Shown: positions 15,299-23,557, numbered from the stretch's first letter. The stretch is 40,811 bases of DNA from an uncultured bacterium (GCA_949283655.1 CASDTH010000041.1:1-40811); one strand, 5' to 3'. Notes: a model not told the origin generated them from the letters alone. Translations and numbers: made by a program.

Positions 15299-16735
15299 TT
15301 ATTCCTCCTGACTGGCTTTCTGCCTGCGCTCCTGCAACTCACGCAGCACGGTTTCCCTTTTTTCACCCACCAGATCATAGCTCCAAAAGGGCAGCGCGCT
15401 TAAAAAATAAGCGATGGCCGGAAGCAATGCGTATATCAGCCAAATTTTCTTTTGCACAGCAACCGTCTGCTTCACACGGGCGTTCCCCTCCTGCGTTACA
15501 TAGCCGATGGCCGAGAGCAGCAGCGCGCTGATGGACTGAACCACCGTGTTGCCAATTTTCACTGTGGTAATCTTCATAGAGAAACCCACGCCCTCGTTGC
15601 GTTTCCCCGTGCGCCACTCGGAATAATCCGTCGCCTCAGCGGTCATTTCATTCAGAATAATATTGACGGGTGCGTTCAGCAGACCAAAAACGCCTTGCCC
15701 AACCATCAACACGGGCACCATAACGGCCGCTTGCGCATAATATTTGATCCCAATCAAATAGGTAATCAGCCAAACCGCCCCAACCCCCACGCGCGACAGA
15801 ATCGAAAACCTCCGGTTATCCATATGCTTTTTGATGGCTGGAAGCAGTGCATAGGAAAGCCCCCAGGTGACGACAGACGGCAACTGCATTAAAACGGATA
15901 AGCTCGCATAACCCAGCACATCGATAAAATAATAGTTCATCAACGCATAACTCACCCCGCTCAGGGAGAGGAACAGCCCGGAGAGAAAAATAGCACGCAG
16001 AGCGGGGTTGTAAATCAGCTCTGCCGCGCTTTCGCGCAGGCTGGGGCGGGCCTGAGATTGCGCAACGCGCTCCTTAACAAAAAAACCGGAGAGGGAAAAC
16101 GGGCCGATTCCAACCATGCCTGCAAGGAGCCCAAACAGAAAAAATACGTTTTTTAAATCTATTTTTGCGCCCGGCGACGCCGCATAATCCATCACAAGCG
16201 GCACAAAGAAATAGGGTAGAGCGCTGCAAATATTGATCACAACGTTGGAGGCTGTCATTACACGCTGCCGGTCCGCAGGGTAAGGCGAAATTGCCGCCGA
16301 AAGCCCCCAGTAGGAAACGTCCGTAACCGTATAGCAAAGCTCCCACAGGAAATAGGTGACGAACATAAAGAGGATTTTTGCGGGAGAGGTGGGGGATGCA
16401 TCGCGGATGAGCAGCGGGCCGGAAAAAATCAGCACCGTAAACAGCGCAAGCGGAAAGGTCAGCGTGCGCAGATAGGGCACCATTTTGCCGTGCTTTGTGC
16501 GGGTGCGGTCGATCAGGACGCCTGCCAGAGGGTTATTGACAACATCCCAAATCCCTTCCAAAAAGAGCATCAGGCTCACATAGCGCGGATCAATATGAAA
16601 AACATTGATGTAGAAATACATCAGATAGCCGGTGACCAGCGCATAGCTCAAATTCTGGCCGCCGCCTGCGGCACTGTAGGCGGCGATTTCGCCCCTGCCC
16701 ACCAAACGGGGTTCCTCCAAACACTTTTTTTGCAT
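15299..16735 (-). CDS. GPH-family symporter 2 with substituted cation site
   Basis: A 478-residue MFS transporter of the GPH (MelB) family, related to but clearly diverged from symporter 1. Helix II reads GIWDVVNNPLAGVLIDR. Asp64 is kept, but the position equal to MelB Asp59 is Asn68 and that of MelB Arg52 is Gly62. In MelB, loss of Asp59 uncouples sugar transport from Na+, so this copy may work as a facilitator or with another ion. The C-terminal GEKRETVLRELQERRQK tail is family-typical. ATG 16735 follows AAAGGGGGA; the longer frame's TTG at 16795 is the -35 box of the promoter. A dedicated promoter and an adjacent inverted repeat suggest control by the upstream ArsR-like regulator. Confidence 0.88.
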   Translation of the reverse strand: MQKKCLEEPRLVGRGEIAAYSAAGGGQNLSYALVTGYLMYFYINVFHIDPRYVSLMLFLEGIWDVVNNPLAGVLIDRTRTKHGKMVPYLRTLTFPLALFTVLIFSGPLLIRDASPTSPAKILFMFVTYFLWELCYTVTDVSYWGLSAAISPYPADRQRVMTASNVVINICSALPYFFVPLVMDYAASPGAKIDLKNVFFLFGLLAGMVGIGPFSLSGFFVKERVAQSQARPSLRESAAELIYNPALRAIFLSGLFLSLSGVSYALMNYYFIDVLGYASLSVLMQLPSVVTWGLSYALLPAIKKHMDNRRFSILSRVGVGAVWLITYLIGIKYYAQAAVMVPVLMVGQGVFGLLNAPVNIILNEMTAEATDYSEWRTGKRNEGVGFSMKITTVKIGNTVVQSISALLLSAIGYVTQEGNARVKQTVAVQKKIWLIYALLPAIAYFLSALPFWSYDLVGEKRETVLRELQERRQKASQEE

Positions 16736-16766
16736 GAAAACATCCCCCTTTCTGCCTGTGTAACCG

Positions 16767-16795
16767 ATCATAGCAAAAAGAGAGATGAATGTCAA
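16767..16795 (-). promoter_or_regulatory. Promoter of GPH symporter 2
   Basis: TTGACA (16795-16790), 17-bp spacer, TATGAT (16772-16767) on the minus strand, 32 nt before the ATG at 16735. Confidence 0.85.
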
Positions 16796-16798
16796 CTT

Positions 16799-16820
16799 AT
16801 ATTAGATAAATATCTTCTAT
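16799..16820. promoter_or_regulatory. Candidate operator for the ArsR-like regulator
   Basis: A 10-2-10 inverted repeat with 8 of 10 pairs matched: ATATTAGATA / TATCTTCTAT around AA. It lies 3 bp upstream of the symporter 2 -35 box and 12 bp after the regulator's stop codon. Its size and AT content fit ArsR/SmtB-type sites. Confidence 0.5.
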
Positions 16821-16832
16821 TATGATCTGCTA

Positions 16833-17855
16833 TTATTGAAACAACCGGCCAAGCGTCTCACGCAGCTTCTCCAGACGCTCCGGCACAAGGCTGAAATAGA
16901 TCCGTTTTTGATTCTCCCTGTCCGTCGTCATCACGGCCAGGCCATTTTGCAAAAGAATATCCATATGATGCATGATAGTGGCCGGGGTTAAGTCCAACGT
17001 CTGCGCCAGCTCCCGGTTATACCACGGGCGCTCCCGCAGCAGCAGCAAAATCTCCATCCGGGTGGTGTCGCCCAGCGCCTTGCAAACGTCCGTTAAAAAG
17101 CGCTTTTCATCGCTGCGGATTTCTTCCGGCCGTTCATCCACATTAAACAGCCCATAATAATAGGCGTCGCCGATGAAAAAAGAAGTGGTGTAGAGGCTAA
17201 GCTGCGGATAAATATGCCGGATTGGCGCATCGCGCTTTACAAGCCCCTTTTCGTAAAATTCATCCACAGAGCGCCAGCTGGAGGTGATAAAGGCCTGCGC
17301 CTGCTCACGCACCAGCATCCAGGCGTCCTCCATGGCAGGTATGTTCTCCCGTACTGCCCGGGCAAGCTCCGGCAGATAGCTCGCCGGATGCTCCGCTACC
17401 TCACGCATCGCCTCCCCGCCCGCGCCGCCGGCAAGGTAGGCATCCAGCTCCTGCGCCTGTTCGTTGCGCGTAAACCCGCTCATCCCGCTGTCATAGAGAA
17501 AGCGGTAGGCCTCCCGGAGCAGTGCCCTCAACTCCGCCTCCCCGCGGCTCTCAGCGTCAAAAATCAGGTTTTGATCCATCAAAAACGGAAGGGCCATGAG
17601 CACATATTCCCCAGCGCTCATCTGATGGAAAAAGAACGCCTTCCATTCGCCAGGGTATACGGCCCGCTCCCGAAAGGCGGCGACATATTTGCGGTGCAGG
17701 GCTTCATGCATATGATAATACGAGGCGAAATCTCCCTGCCCGGTATTGAGCAATTTAGCCATCAACCGGATCAAATCCTCTAGATTTTCGGCGATATAGA
17801 GCAGGGCGAGCGTCTCACAAACCGGCTCAGGGCGTTGGTGGAGAATCGGCGTCAT
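16833..17855 (-). CDS. ArsR-like winged-helix regulator with large N-terminal domain
   Basis: A 340-residue protein whose last 90 residues form an ArsR-type winged helix: LGDTTRMEILLLLRERPWYNRELA, then the recognition segment LTPATIMHHMDILLQNGL and a wing (DRENQKRIYFSL). The first 240 residues are alpha-helical with no fold I recognise and probably sense a ligand; no metal-binding Cys motif of classical ArsR is present. ATG follows AAAGGGGG. It lies 97 nt upstream of GPH symporter 2 on the same strand, with a promoter and an inverted repeat in between, so it is the likely local regulator. Confidence 0.85.
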   Translation of the reverse strand: MTPILHQRPEPVCETLALLYIAENLEDLIRLMAKLLNTGQGDFASYYHMHEALHRKYVAAFRERAVYPGEWKAFFFHQMSAGEYVLMALPFLMDQNLIFDAESRGEAELRALLREAYRFLYDSGMSGFTRNEQAQELDAYLAGGAGGEAMREVAEHPASYLPELARAVRENIPAMEDAWMLVREQAQAFITSSWRSVDEFYEKGLVKRDAPIRHIYPQLSLYTTSFFIGDAYYYGLFNVDERPEEIRSDEKRFLTDVCKALGDTTRMEILLLLRERPWYNRELAQTLDLTPATIMHHMDILLQNGLAVMTTDRENQKRIYFSLVPERLEKLRETLGRLFQ

Positions 17856-17917
17856 GGCGGCGGCCCCCTTTCTCAGCAGTATGCAAATGCCTCGCAGCCT
17901 TTCTCTGCGTTTTCTTT

Positions 17918-17946
17918 ATTTTATCAGAAATGCGGCGCCTTGTCCC
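17918..17946 (-). promoter_or_regulatory. Possible promoter of ArsR-like gene
   Basis: GGGACA (17946-17941), 17-bp spacer, TAAAAT (17923-17918) on the minus strand. The -10 is good, the -35 only partly consensus. Confidence 0.4.
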
Positions 17947-18059
17947 CCTTCTATCAAAAATTTTCAAAGGCCGATGGATCGTTTTATTTGCCCGGTTCTA
18001 AAAATGCTGCAACTCCGCTGTACGCAGGTTTGCAGCGCGCCCTTCTCTGCCGCCAGCAC

Positions 18060-18097
18060 ATAAAAAACAGCCGGGGATACTCACCGATCCCCGGCTG
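18060..18097 (-). terminator. Terminator of lipoprotein gene
   Basis: A perfect 11-bp stem, 18068-18078 with 18087-18097, is followed on the minus strand by TTTTTTA. It lies 22 nt after the lipoprotein stop. Confidence 0.9.
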
Positions 18098-18119
18098 CTG
18101 GTTTTATCCTGTTTTACGC

Positions 18120-19001
18120 TCAGGAGGCTGTGTAGTTCACCGTGAAATTCACGTTAAGCTTCGCAGCCGGGCTTAGCAAATACTTCACCGTCGCATCCAC
18201 ATTCTCTGTGAAGGTGAGCGTGGCCTTGCTGATCTTTCCGCTGGAGGGATTGACCGTTACCGTAAGCTTGCCGTTGGAGAGCGCGATGGAGGCGGTTTTC
18301 ACCGAAAGGCCGCTGACACCAAGCACCTCGCCGACCGCGTTCACCGTGGAGCTGATTTCATCCAGCTCCGCAAAGAAGAAGTAGCCGCCCGCGCCCTGCT
18401 TCAGCGCGTTATCTGTGCCGCTCTGCGGCTTCAATGACAGCGTGAGGATATAGTTGCCGCCGCTCTCGGTGCAGGTGGCATTGGAGACATCGGCAGTAGA
18501 AAGCGCTTTCAGCGCCGCGCTGGACCCGCTCAGCGCCACATTGTTTCGATTGATCACAGCAGCATATTTCTGATCTGTCAGATTCAAATTGACCACGCTG
18601 ACACTTCCGCTCGTAATTGTGCGCGAGTAGACGGCAGATGTCTTGGCGATTTTTTTGACCGCTGCATTGTAATAGGCGACGATCTCCTTCACCCCACTGG
18701 GGGCCTTGGCAGCGGCCGCAGTTGTGCCCTGCTGCTGCACCGGTTTTGTTGTGGCGGGCTGGCTGGAGGCTTGGCTTTCCGCAGCGTTTTCAGAGGCGGA
18801 AGGCCCTGTCGTATCTGAAGTGCCGTCCGGCAGGCTTACATCTGTGTTCCCAGCCGTGGCCGGCGTTTCGCTGGCGCTTGGAGCCGTGCCCCCGGTGGTA
18901 TCCTCCGGCTCGCCGGAGCCGGCGCAGGCCGCCAGAGAGAGGAGCAGAGCGCCCACCATGAGCAAAGAAAGTAATTTCATTCGTGTTTTTTGCATTTTCA
19001 T
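18120..19001 (-). CDS. Secreted lipoprotein of unknown function
   Basis: A 293-residue lipoprotein. The signal is KxxKxxMKLLSLLMVGALLLSLAAC, with lipobox LAAC and Cys26 as the lipidated residue. Residues 27-110 are a low-complexity Ser/Thr/Ala/Pro linker. Residues 110-293 form a beta-rich globular domain with short repeats of polar strands (SGSVSVVNLNL, GNYILTLSLK, LTVTVNPSSGKI), resembling the two-half amphipathic folds of LolA/LppX-like carriers, but I do not recognise the family. It is likely anchored on the outer face of the membrane. ATG 19001 follows AAAGGGGTG. It is monocistronic, with its own strong promoter and terminator, divergent from rarA. Confidence 0.8.
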   Translation of the reverse strand: MKMQKTRMKLLSLLMVGALLLSLAACAGSGEPEDTTGGTAPSASETPATAGNTDVSLPDGTSDTTGPSASENAAESQASSQPATTKPVQQQGTTAAAAKAPSGVKEIVAYYNAAVKKIAKTSAVYSRTITSGSVSVVNLNLTDQKYAAVINRNNVALSGSSAALKALSTADVSNATCTESGGNYILTLSLKPQSGTDNALKQGAGGYFFFAELDEISSTVNAVGEVLGVSGLSVKTASIALSNGKLTVTVNPSSGKISKATLTFTENVDATVKYLLSPAAKLNVNFTVNYTAS

Positions 19002-19025
19002 ACACCCCTTTCACAGGTTGATGGC

Positions 19026-19054
19026 ATCATACTTCAAAAGAACGGAGAAGTCAA
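19026..19054 (-). promoter_or_regulatory. Promoter of lipoprotein gene with overlapping palindrome
   Basis: TTGACT (19054-19049), 17-bp spacer, TATGAT (19031-19026) on the minus strand. The -35 box overlaps the perfect palindrome TCAATTCAAATTGA read on the plus strand (about 19051-19064), a possible operator. Confidence 0.75.
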
Positions 19055-19141
19055 TTCAAATTGAGAATCAAAATTCAACGAAAAACCGCCATGTGAAAGC
19101 CTCAAAACTAAGAAAGTTGGTACAAAGCGCCCTCAGATATC

Positions 19142-19170
19142 TTGCATTGCAAGCCGGAAATCCGTATACT
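19142..19170 (+). promoter_or_regulatory. Promoter of rarA-traX
   Basis: TTGCAT (19142-19147), 17-bp spacer, TATACT (19165-19170), 39 nt before the rarA ATG. Confidence 0.75.
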
Positions 19171-19209
19171 AAAGGAACCTGTTTGATTGAAGGGAGGGGG
19201 AGCCGCTTT

Positions 19210-20481
19210 ATGTCCGCTCCGCTGGCCGACCGGCTGCGCCCGCAATCGCTTGACGATATCGTGGGCCAAACGCATCTTCTGGGGGAAGGAAAGCCCCTGC
19301 GCAATATCATCCTTTCCGGCGAGCTGCCCAATCTGATCTTCTACGGTCCCTCCGGCGTGGGGAAAACGACGCTCGCCACCATCATCGCACGCACGACAAA
19401 CCGCCGCCTGCACCGGCTTAACGGCACCACGGCCTCCACGGCCGATATCCGCGACGTTGTCTCCGAGCTGGATACCCTTGCCGCGCCCAACGGCATCCTC
19501 CTGTATCTGGATGAAATCCAGTATTTTAATAAGAAACAGCAGCAATCCCTGTTGGAATATATCGAAAACGGGCAAATCACCCTGATTGCCTCCACCACAG
19601 AGAACCCCTATTTTTATATTTATAACGCCATCCTCAGCCGCTCCACCGTGTTTGAATTTAAGGCTGTGGAGCCACAGGAGATTGAGCGTGCTGTGCGGCG
19701 GGCGTTTGCCTGTCTCGAGCAGGAGCGCGGCGAGAAAATTTGCCCCGAGGAGAGCGTGATCCCTTATATTGCGCGGGCTTGCGGCGGGGATGTGCGCAAA
19801 TCCATCAACGCGGTGGAGCTCTGTGTGCTGGCTTCTCCCAACCCCAGGCCGGGAGAGCCCCGCGTGGTGACGCTTGCACACGCGCAGGAGCTTTCGCAGC
19901 GCAGCGCAATGCGCTATGACCGGGCAGGGGACGAGCATTACGATATTCTCTCCGCCTTTCAAAAATCTATGCGCGGCTCCGACCCAGATGCGGCGCTGCA
20001 CTACCTGGCACGGCTTTTGGAGGCAGGCGATCTGCCCAGCGCCACGCGCCGGCTGATGGTGTGCGCCTGCGAGGATGTGGGCCTCGCCTACCCGATGATT
20101 CTCCCCATTGTCAAAGCCGCTGTGGACACCGCCCTGCAGGTCGGCCTTCCAGAGGCGCGCATCCCACTTGCCGACGCTGTGGTGCTGGTGGCCACGGCTC
20201 CAAAATCCAACAGCGCCTATGAGGGGATCAACCGCGCCATGGAGGATATCCGCCGGGGGAAAAGCGGCCCGATCCCCCGCACGCTTCAAAACGTCCATTA
20301 TGACGGGGCGGATAACCCAAATAAGGGCCAGTTTTATGAATATCCGCACGATTATCCCAACCACTGGCTTGCGCAGCAGTACCTGCCCGACGCGCTGAAG
20401 CACGCCCGCTATTATGAATATGGCGAGAATAAAACGGAGCAGGCGGCCAAAGCCTACTGGGAGAAGATCAAGAAAGCATGA
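19210..20481 (+). CDS. rarA: Replication-associated recombination protein A (AAA+ ATPase)
   Basis: A 423-residue AAA+ ATPase of the RarA/MgsA/WRNIP1 family, which acts at stalled replication forks. It opens with PLADRLRPQSLDDIVGQTHL, the family signature. Walker A GPSGVGKT is at 46-53, Walker B LLYLDE at 97-102, sensor 1 ASTTEN at 128-132 and the arginine-finger region ILSRS follows. The C-terminal tetramerisation region carries DPDAALHYLARLLEAGDLP and the typical end VHYDGADNPNKGQFYEYPHDYPNHW. ATG 19210 follows GGGAGGGGG; a much longer frame upstream is antisense to the lipoprotein and not coding. The traX-like gene follows by 10 nt. Confidence 0.95.
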   Translation: MSAPLADRLRPQSLDDIVGQTHLLGEGKPLRNIILSGELPNLIFYGPSGVGKTTLATIIARTTNRRLHRLNGTTASTADIRDVVSELDTLAAPNGILLYLDEIQYFNKKQQQSLLEYIENGQITLIASTTENPYFYIYNAILSRSTVFEFKAVEPQEIERAVRRAFACLEQERGEKICPEESVIPYIARACGGDVRKSINAVELCVLASPNPRPGEPRVVTLAHAQELSQRSAMRYDRAGDEHYDILSAFQKSMRGSDPDAALHYLARLLEAGDLPSATRRLMVCACEDVGLAYPMILPIVKAAVDTALQVGLPEARIPLADAVVLVATAPKSNSAYEGINRAMEDIRRGKSGPIPRTLQNVHYDGADNPNKGQFYEYPHDYPNHWLAQQYLPDALKHARYYEYGENKTEQAAKAYWEKIKKA

Positions 20482-20491
20482 GGAGCCTTTG

Positions 20492-21247
20492 ATGAGACCA
20501 CGTCTGCCGGCCCGGCAATCGTTCTGCGGCCGTGTTACAACCACTGCCCTCAACAGGGATGCGCTGAAGCTCCTTGCCGCCGGGGCGATGCTGATCGATC
20601 ACATTGGCTGGCGGTTTTTGGATTTTTGGAGCGTAGCCGGGCAGGTTTCTCACATCATTGGCCGCATTGCCATGCCGGTTTTATGCTTTTTTGTAGCGGA
20701 GGGGTACGCGCACACGCGCAGCCGAAAGCGTTATGCGCTGCGGCTAATGCTGTTTGCGCTGCTTTCACAGCTGCCATACGCGCTGTTTCAAAGCAGATTA
20801 GGGCAGGAGCTGCGGCTCAACGCAATCTTCACGCTGCTATTCTGCTTTTTGAGCGTGCTCAGCTATGAGAAGCTTGTAAATTGCCCGCTGCGCTGGCCTG
20901 CGGTATTTGGCTGCGCCGCCGCAACGGCATGGTGCGATTGGCCGGTTACAGCGGTTTTCTTTACACTTGGCTTCTGGGTATTCCGAGCAAATAGGAGCCG
21001 GCAGGCCTCCGCTTTTTCGCTGGCTGCGGCCTTTTATTTCTTTCTGGAGTTCTTGGGCAGGATTTCTCTGGGCGGCGGCCTGGGTGCTGCGCTCTGCGCC
21101 AGTTTATACACACTGGGGGTGTTTCCGGCGCTCCTGCTACTCCGGCTTTATAACGGCCAGAATGGCCGCCTGCTGCAAATCCGGTGGGGGAAGCAGGCTT
21201 TTTACTGGTTTTATCCGGCACATTTGCTGGCGCTTGCCCTGCTGTGA
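20492..21247 (+). CDS. TraX-family membrane protein
   Basis: A 251-residue polytopic membrane protein with the TraX signature NRDALKLLAAGAMLIDHIGW near the N-terminus. About seven hydrophobic segments follow. The founding F-plasmid TraX acetylates pilin; chromosomal Firmicute members are common but their acceptor is unknown, so an acyltransferase role is only inferred. ATG 20492 follows GAGGAGC (20480-20486), which overlaps the rarA stop, so it is probably co-transcribed with rarA. No conjugation genes are nearby. Confidence 0.85.
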   Translation: MRPRLPARQSFCGRVTTTALNRDALKLLAAGAMLIDHIGWRFLDFWSVAGQVSHIIGRIAMPVLCFFVAEGYAHTRSRKRYALRLMLFALLSQLPYALFQSRLGQELRLNAIFTLLFCFLSVLSYEKLVNCPLRWPAVFGCAAATAWCDWPVTAVFFTLGFWVFRANRSRQASAFSLAAAFYFFLEFLGRISLGGGLGAALCASLYTLGVFPALLLLRLYNGQNGRLLQIRWGKQAFYWFYPAHLLALALL

Positions 21248-21259
21248 ATACAAAATAAC

Positions 21260-21302
21260 AACGCCGTGAAGGAGCATAACCCTTTCACGGCGTTTGATTT
21301 TT
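21260..21302. terminator. Terminator between convergent traX and MFS genes
   Basis: AACGCCGTGAA (21260-21270) pairs perfectly with TTCACGGCGTT (21284-21294), then TGATTTTTT on the plus strand. The minus strand has GTTGTTATTTTG, so it can act both ways. Confidence 0.85.
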
Positions 21303-21315
21303 TAGGGAGAGAAGG

Positions 21316-22539
21316 TTATTTCCCGGCCCCGATTTGCCGTTTCCCTTTTGGGGAAGCCTGCGTGGCTTTCTTGCAGGCAAATAGCCCAAAGAGCAGCAGC
21401 ACAGGAAAAATGATCGCGGCCAGCAACCCGGCTTTGAGATCCCCTCCGGCTGCGTTGGAAATAAAGCCAACCGCCGAGGGCCCGGAGGTGCAGCCCAAAT
21501 CCCCCGCAAGAGCCAACAGGGCAAACATGGCAGTGCCGCCCTTCGGGCAAGAGGCTGCGGCCAGGCTGAATGCGCCGGGCCACAAGATCCCCACAGAGAG
21601 CCCGCATAGCCCGCAGCCCACCAGGGAAAGCAGCGGGTAGGGCGAAAGCGTCGCAATCAGGTAGCTGAGGATGCACAGCACGCCGCTGCCGGTCATAAAG
21701 GCAACCAGCGGAATTTTCTCGCTGAATTTGGCATAAAGGACGCGGGAAAGCCCCATCAGGATAGAAAACATGCAGGGCCCGGCCAGGTCCCCCACGCTTT
21801 TTGAAATTTGCAGGCCGGATTCCGCAAAGGCGGAGGCCCACTGGCTCATCGCCTGCTCCGACGCGCCCGCGCACACCATCAGCAGCACAAACACCCAAAA
21901 GCTTTTGCTTGCCAACAGCTTGCGCACCGGCATCGTCTCTTCCGCCTCGTGCAGCGCGGCGATTGGCACCTGTGAGTAATAAAATGCATTGAGCAACGGG
22001 AGAGCCGCCCACAGCAGGCTGAGAATGCGCCAATTCTCAATGCCGGCAAGGGAAAAGAACGCCGTCGAAACCACAATCACCAAAACACAGCCCCAGCAGT
22101 AAAAGGAGTGCAACAGGCTCATCGCAGCAGATTTGCGCTCGGTAGGGCACGCCTCGACAATCGGGCTAACCAGCACTTCGATCAGCCCCCCGCCGATGGC
22201 ATAGAGGCCGACTGCAAGCAGAAGGCCATGGTATGGGTCCGCAAACAACTCCGGAAATACGCTGAGCCCCATAAGCCCCGCCGCAGCACAGATATGCGCC
22301 GCCACGATGGAAACCCGATAGCCGATTTTATCCACCCACCTGGCGCTGAGCAGATCCACCGCCAGCTGAATGCCAAAATTAATCGTCACAAGGGAAGTAA
22401 TCTTATCCAAAGAAATTTGATAATCGCTTTGAAACGTGAGAAAAAGCAGCGGAACAAAGGTGTTGACGATTGACTGCGTAATGTAGCCAAGATAGCTCGC
22501 ATAAAGCGTATGATTATAGCTTTGTCTTATTTTTTGCAT
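21316..22539 (-). CDS. MFS transporter
   Basis: A 407-residue 12-helix major facilitator. The loop between helices 2 and 3 reads DLLSARWVDKIGYR, a variant of the MFS G-x-L-a-D-R-x-G-R motif. A central polar loop is short. The substrate cannot be read; the overall pattern is like fucose/sugar permease-type or small-molecule exporters of Firmicutes. ATG 22539 follows GGAGGGG by 4 nt; the longer frame from 22605 lacks a site and overlaps the promoter leader. It is monocistronic with its own promoter and a shared terminator. Confidence 0.82.
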   Translation of the reverse strand: MQKIRQSYNHTLYASYLGYITQSIVNTFVPLLFLTFQSDYQISLDKITSLVTINFGIQLAVDLLSARWVDKIGYRVSIVAAHICAAAGLMGLSVFPELFADPYHGLLLAVGLYAIGGGLIEVLVSPIVEACPTERKSAAMSLLHSFYCWGCVLVIVVSTAFFSLAGIENWRILSLLWAALPLLNAFYYSQVPIAALHEAEETMPVRKLLASKSFWVFVLLMVCAGASEQAMSQWASAFAESGLQISKSVGDLAGPCMFSILMGLSRVLYAKFSEKIPLVAFMTGSGVLCILSYLIATLSPYPLLSLVGCGLCGLSVGILWPGAFSLAAASCPKGGTAMFALLALAGDLGCTSGPSAVGFISNAAGGDLKAGLLAAIIFPVLLLFGLFACKKATQASPKGKRQIGAGK

Positions 22540-22619
22540 TCTGCCCCTCCGTACGATAGCAATATCAGCCCACATGCCCTGGCGCCGGCTTTCTGATCCG
22601 GTCAAAGGATTTTACAGAT

Positions 22620-22648
22620 AGTATAAAGGCGGCTTCGCCCCCTGTCCA
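22620..22648 (-). promoter_or_regulatory. Promoter of MFS gene
   Basis: TGGACA (22648-22643), 17-bp spacer with a GGCGAAGCCGCC inverted repeat, TATACT (22625-22620) on the minus strand. Confidence 0.6.
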
Positions 22649-22661
22649 TGCATTTTTCGGC

Positions 22662-22701
22662 AAAAAATGTGCTGCGATTGGAATCCACCAATCCGCAGCA
22701 C
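22662..22701 (-). terminator. Terminator of mgtC-like gene
   Basis: A 13-bp stem with one bulged C, 22669-22681 with 22688-22701, runs into ATTTTTTG on the minus strand. Another hairpin without T tract (GCCCGGCAAA/TTTGCCGGGC, 22798-22832) lies between it and the gene end. The 80 bp between the two hairpins hold nothing I can name. Confidence 0.75.
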
Positions 22702-22846
22702 GCTGCCCGGCAAGTATTTGAACCCCCGTGCGTTGCCAAAGCCTCAACAGCCTACCCCGCGCCTCATCGGGAATCGCTCCTCCCCCCAACCAGCGCGGCC
22801 CGGCAAAATCGAATCGCTTCGCTTTGCCGGGCGTGCCTGAACGCTG

Positions 22847-23557
22847 TTATTCCACATACAAATCCCGCACGCCTTCCACGGCACGGATACTTTCCACAAT
22901 CAAATCCAGATCGTGCAGATTACGCGTATAGACCAGGATTTTAAGCACCGGCGCTTTTTTGCGCTTGCCCTCTTCGCTGTCGATATTCAGTAGCTCCATG
23001 GCGGCCAGATCGCCGCCACAGCGCCGGATGACCTTGCCTACACGGGAGGCCTGCTGGCCAACGTCCTCCACCTCCACGTAGAGGTTACGGCCGGCGTTCC
23101 CCCGCGCGGAAACCCGCTTGAGCAAATTGAGCGTGATATAAATGACCAGCGTTGCAATCAGGGCGCCCACATAAAAGCCGGAACCCACCGCGATCCCCAC
23201 GCAGGAGACTGCCCAAAGGCTCGCGGCAGTGGTCAGCCCCTTTACGCTGAAGCCCTCCCGCAGGATCGTGCCCGCGCCGAGGAAGCCGATACCGCTGATC
23301 ACCTGCGCGCTCATGCGGGTTGGGTCGATATCCATGACGCCAGCATATTGCCGGGAGAGAAAGCTGGAGGTAACCATCACCAAAGCCGAACCAACCGCCA
23401 CCAAAATATGCGTTCGGAACCCGGCGGGGCGGTGGGAATGCTCTCGCTCATAGCCGATAAAGCCTCCGCACACGGCGGCCAGCACCAGTTTGAAAGCGGA
23501 ATCCAGTGCAAGCCTCAAAATATCATTTTGCCATAGCGTTAGAAAAAAAGCTTTCAT
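22847..23557 (-). CDS. MgtC/SapB-family membrane protein
   Basis: A 236-residue inner-membrane protein. The N-terminal half has four to five helices with the MgtC blocks GFIGYEREHSHRPAGFRTH, MSAQVISGIGFLGAGTIL and GLTTAASLWAVSCVGIAVG. The C-terminal 85 residues form an ACT-like cytosolic domain (LYVEVEDVG onward). MgtC proteins are linked to growth at low Mg2+ and inhibit F-type ATPase in some pathogens; in commensal Clostridia the role is undefined. ATG 23557 follows TAGGAGG; the frame's first 117 codons have no site and look non-coding. It is divergent from mltG. I see no M-box Mg2+ riboswitch in its leader. Confidence 0.9.
   Translation of the reverse strand: MKAFFLTLWQNDILRLALDSAFKLVLAAVCGGFIGYEREHSHRPAGFRTHILVAVGSALVMVTSSFLSRQYAGVMDIDPTRMSAQVISGIGFLGAGTILREGFSVKGLTTAASLWAVSCVGIAVGSGFYVGALIATLVIYITLNLLKRVSARGNAGRNLYVEVEDVGQQASRVGKVIRRCGGDLAAMELLNIDSEEGKRKKAPVLKILVYTRNLHDLDLIVESIRAVEGVRDLYVE

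Noticed and set aside
19049..19085. Fur box over the lipoprotein promoter
   Set aside because: Only one half resembles a 7-1-7 Fur site; the clear feature is a simple TCAATT/AATTGA palindrome.
18706..19209. Long N-terminal extension of the rarA frame
   Set aside because: It runs antisense through the lipoprotein signal and linker and over the rarA promoter; a strong ribosome site precedes ATG 19210, and family members start there.
19108..20553. 481-codon frame antisense to rarA
   Set aside because: It spans three features on the other strand and has no ribosome site.
20492..21247. Conjugative element suggested by the TraX-like gene
   Set aside because: Chromosomal TraX-family proteins are common in Firmicutes and no relaxase, coupling protein or type IV gene is present.
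22706..22797. tRNA-like look of the spacer between two hairpins after mgtC
   Set aside because: GGTTCAAATAC resembles a T loop but the flanking arms do not pair and no acceptor stem exists.
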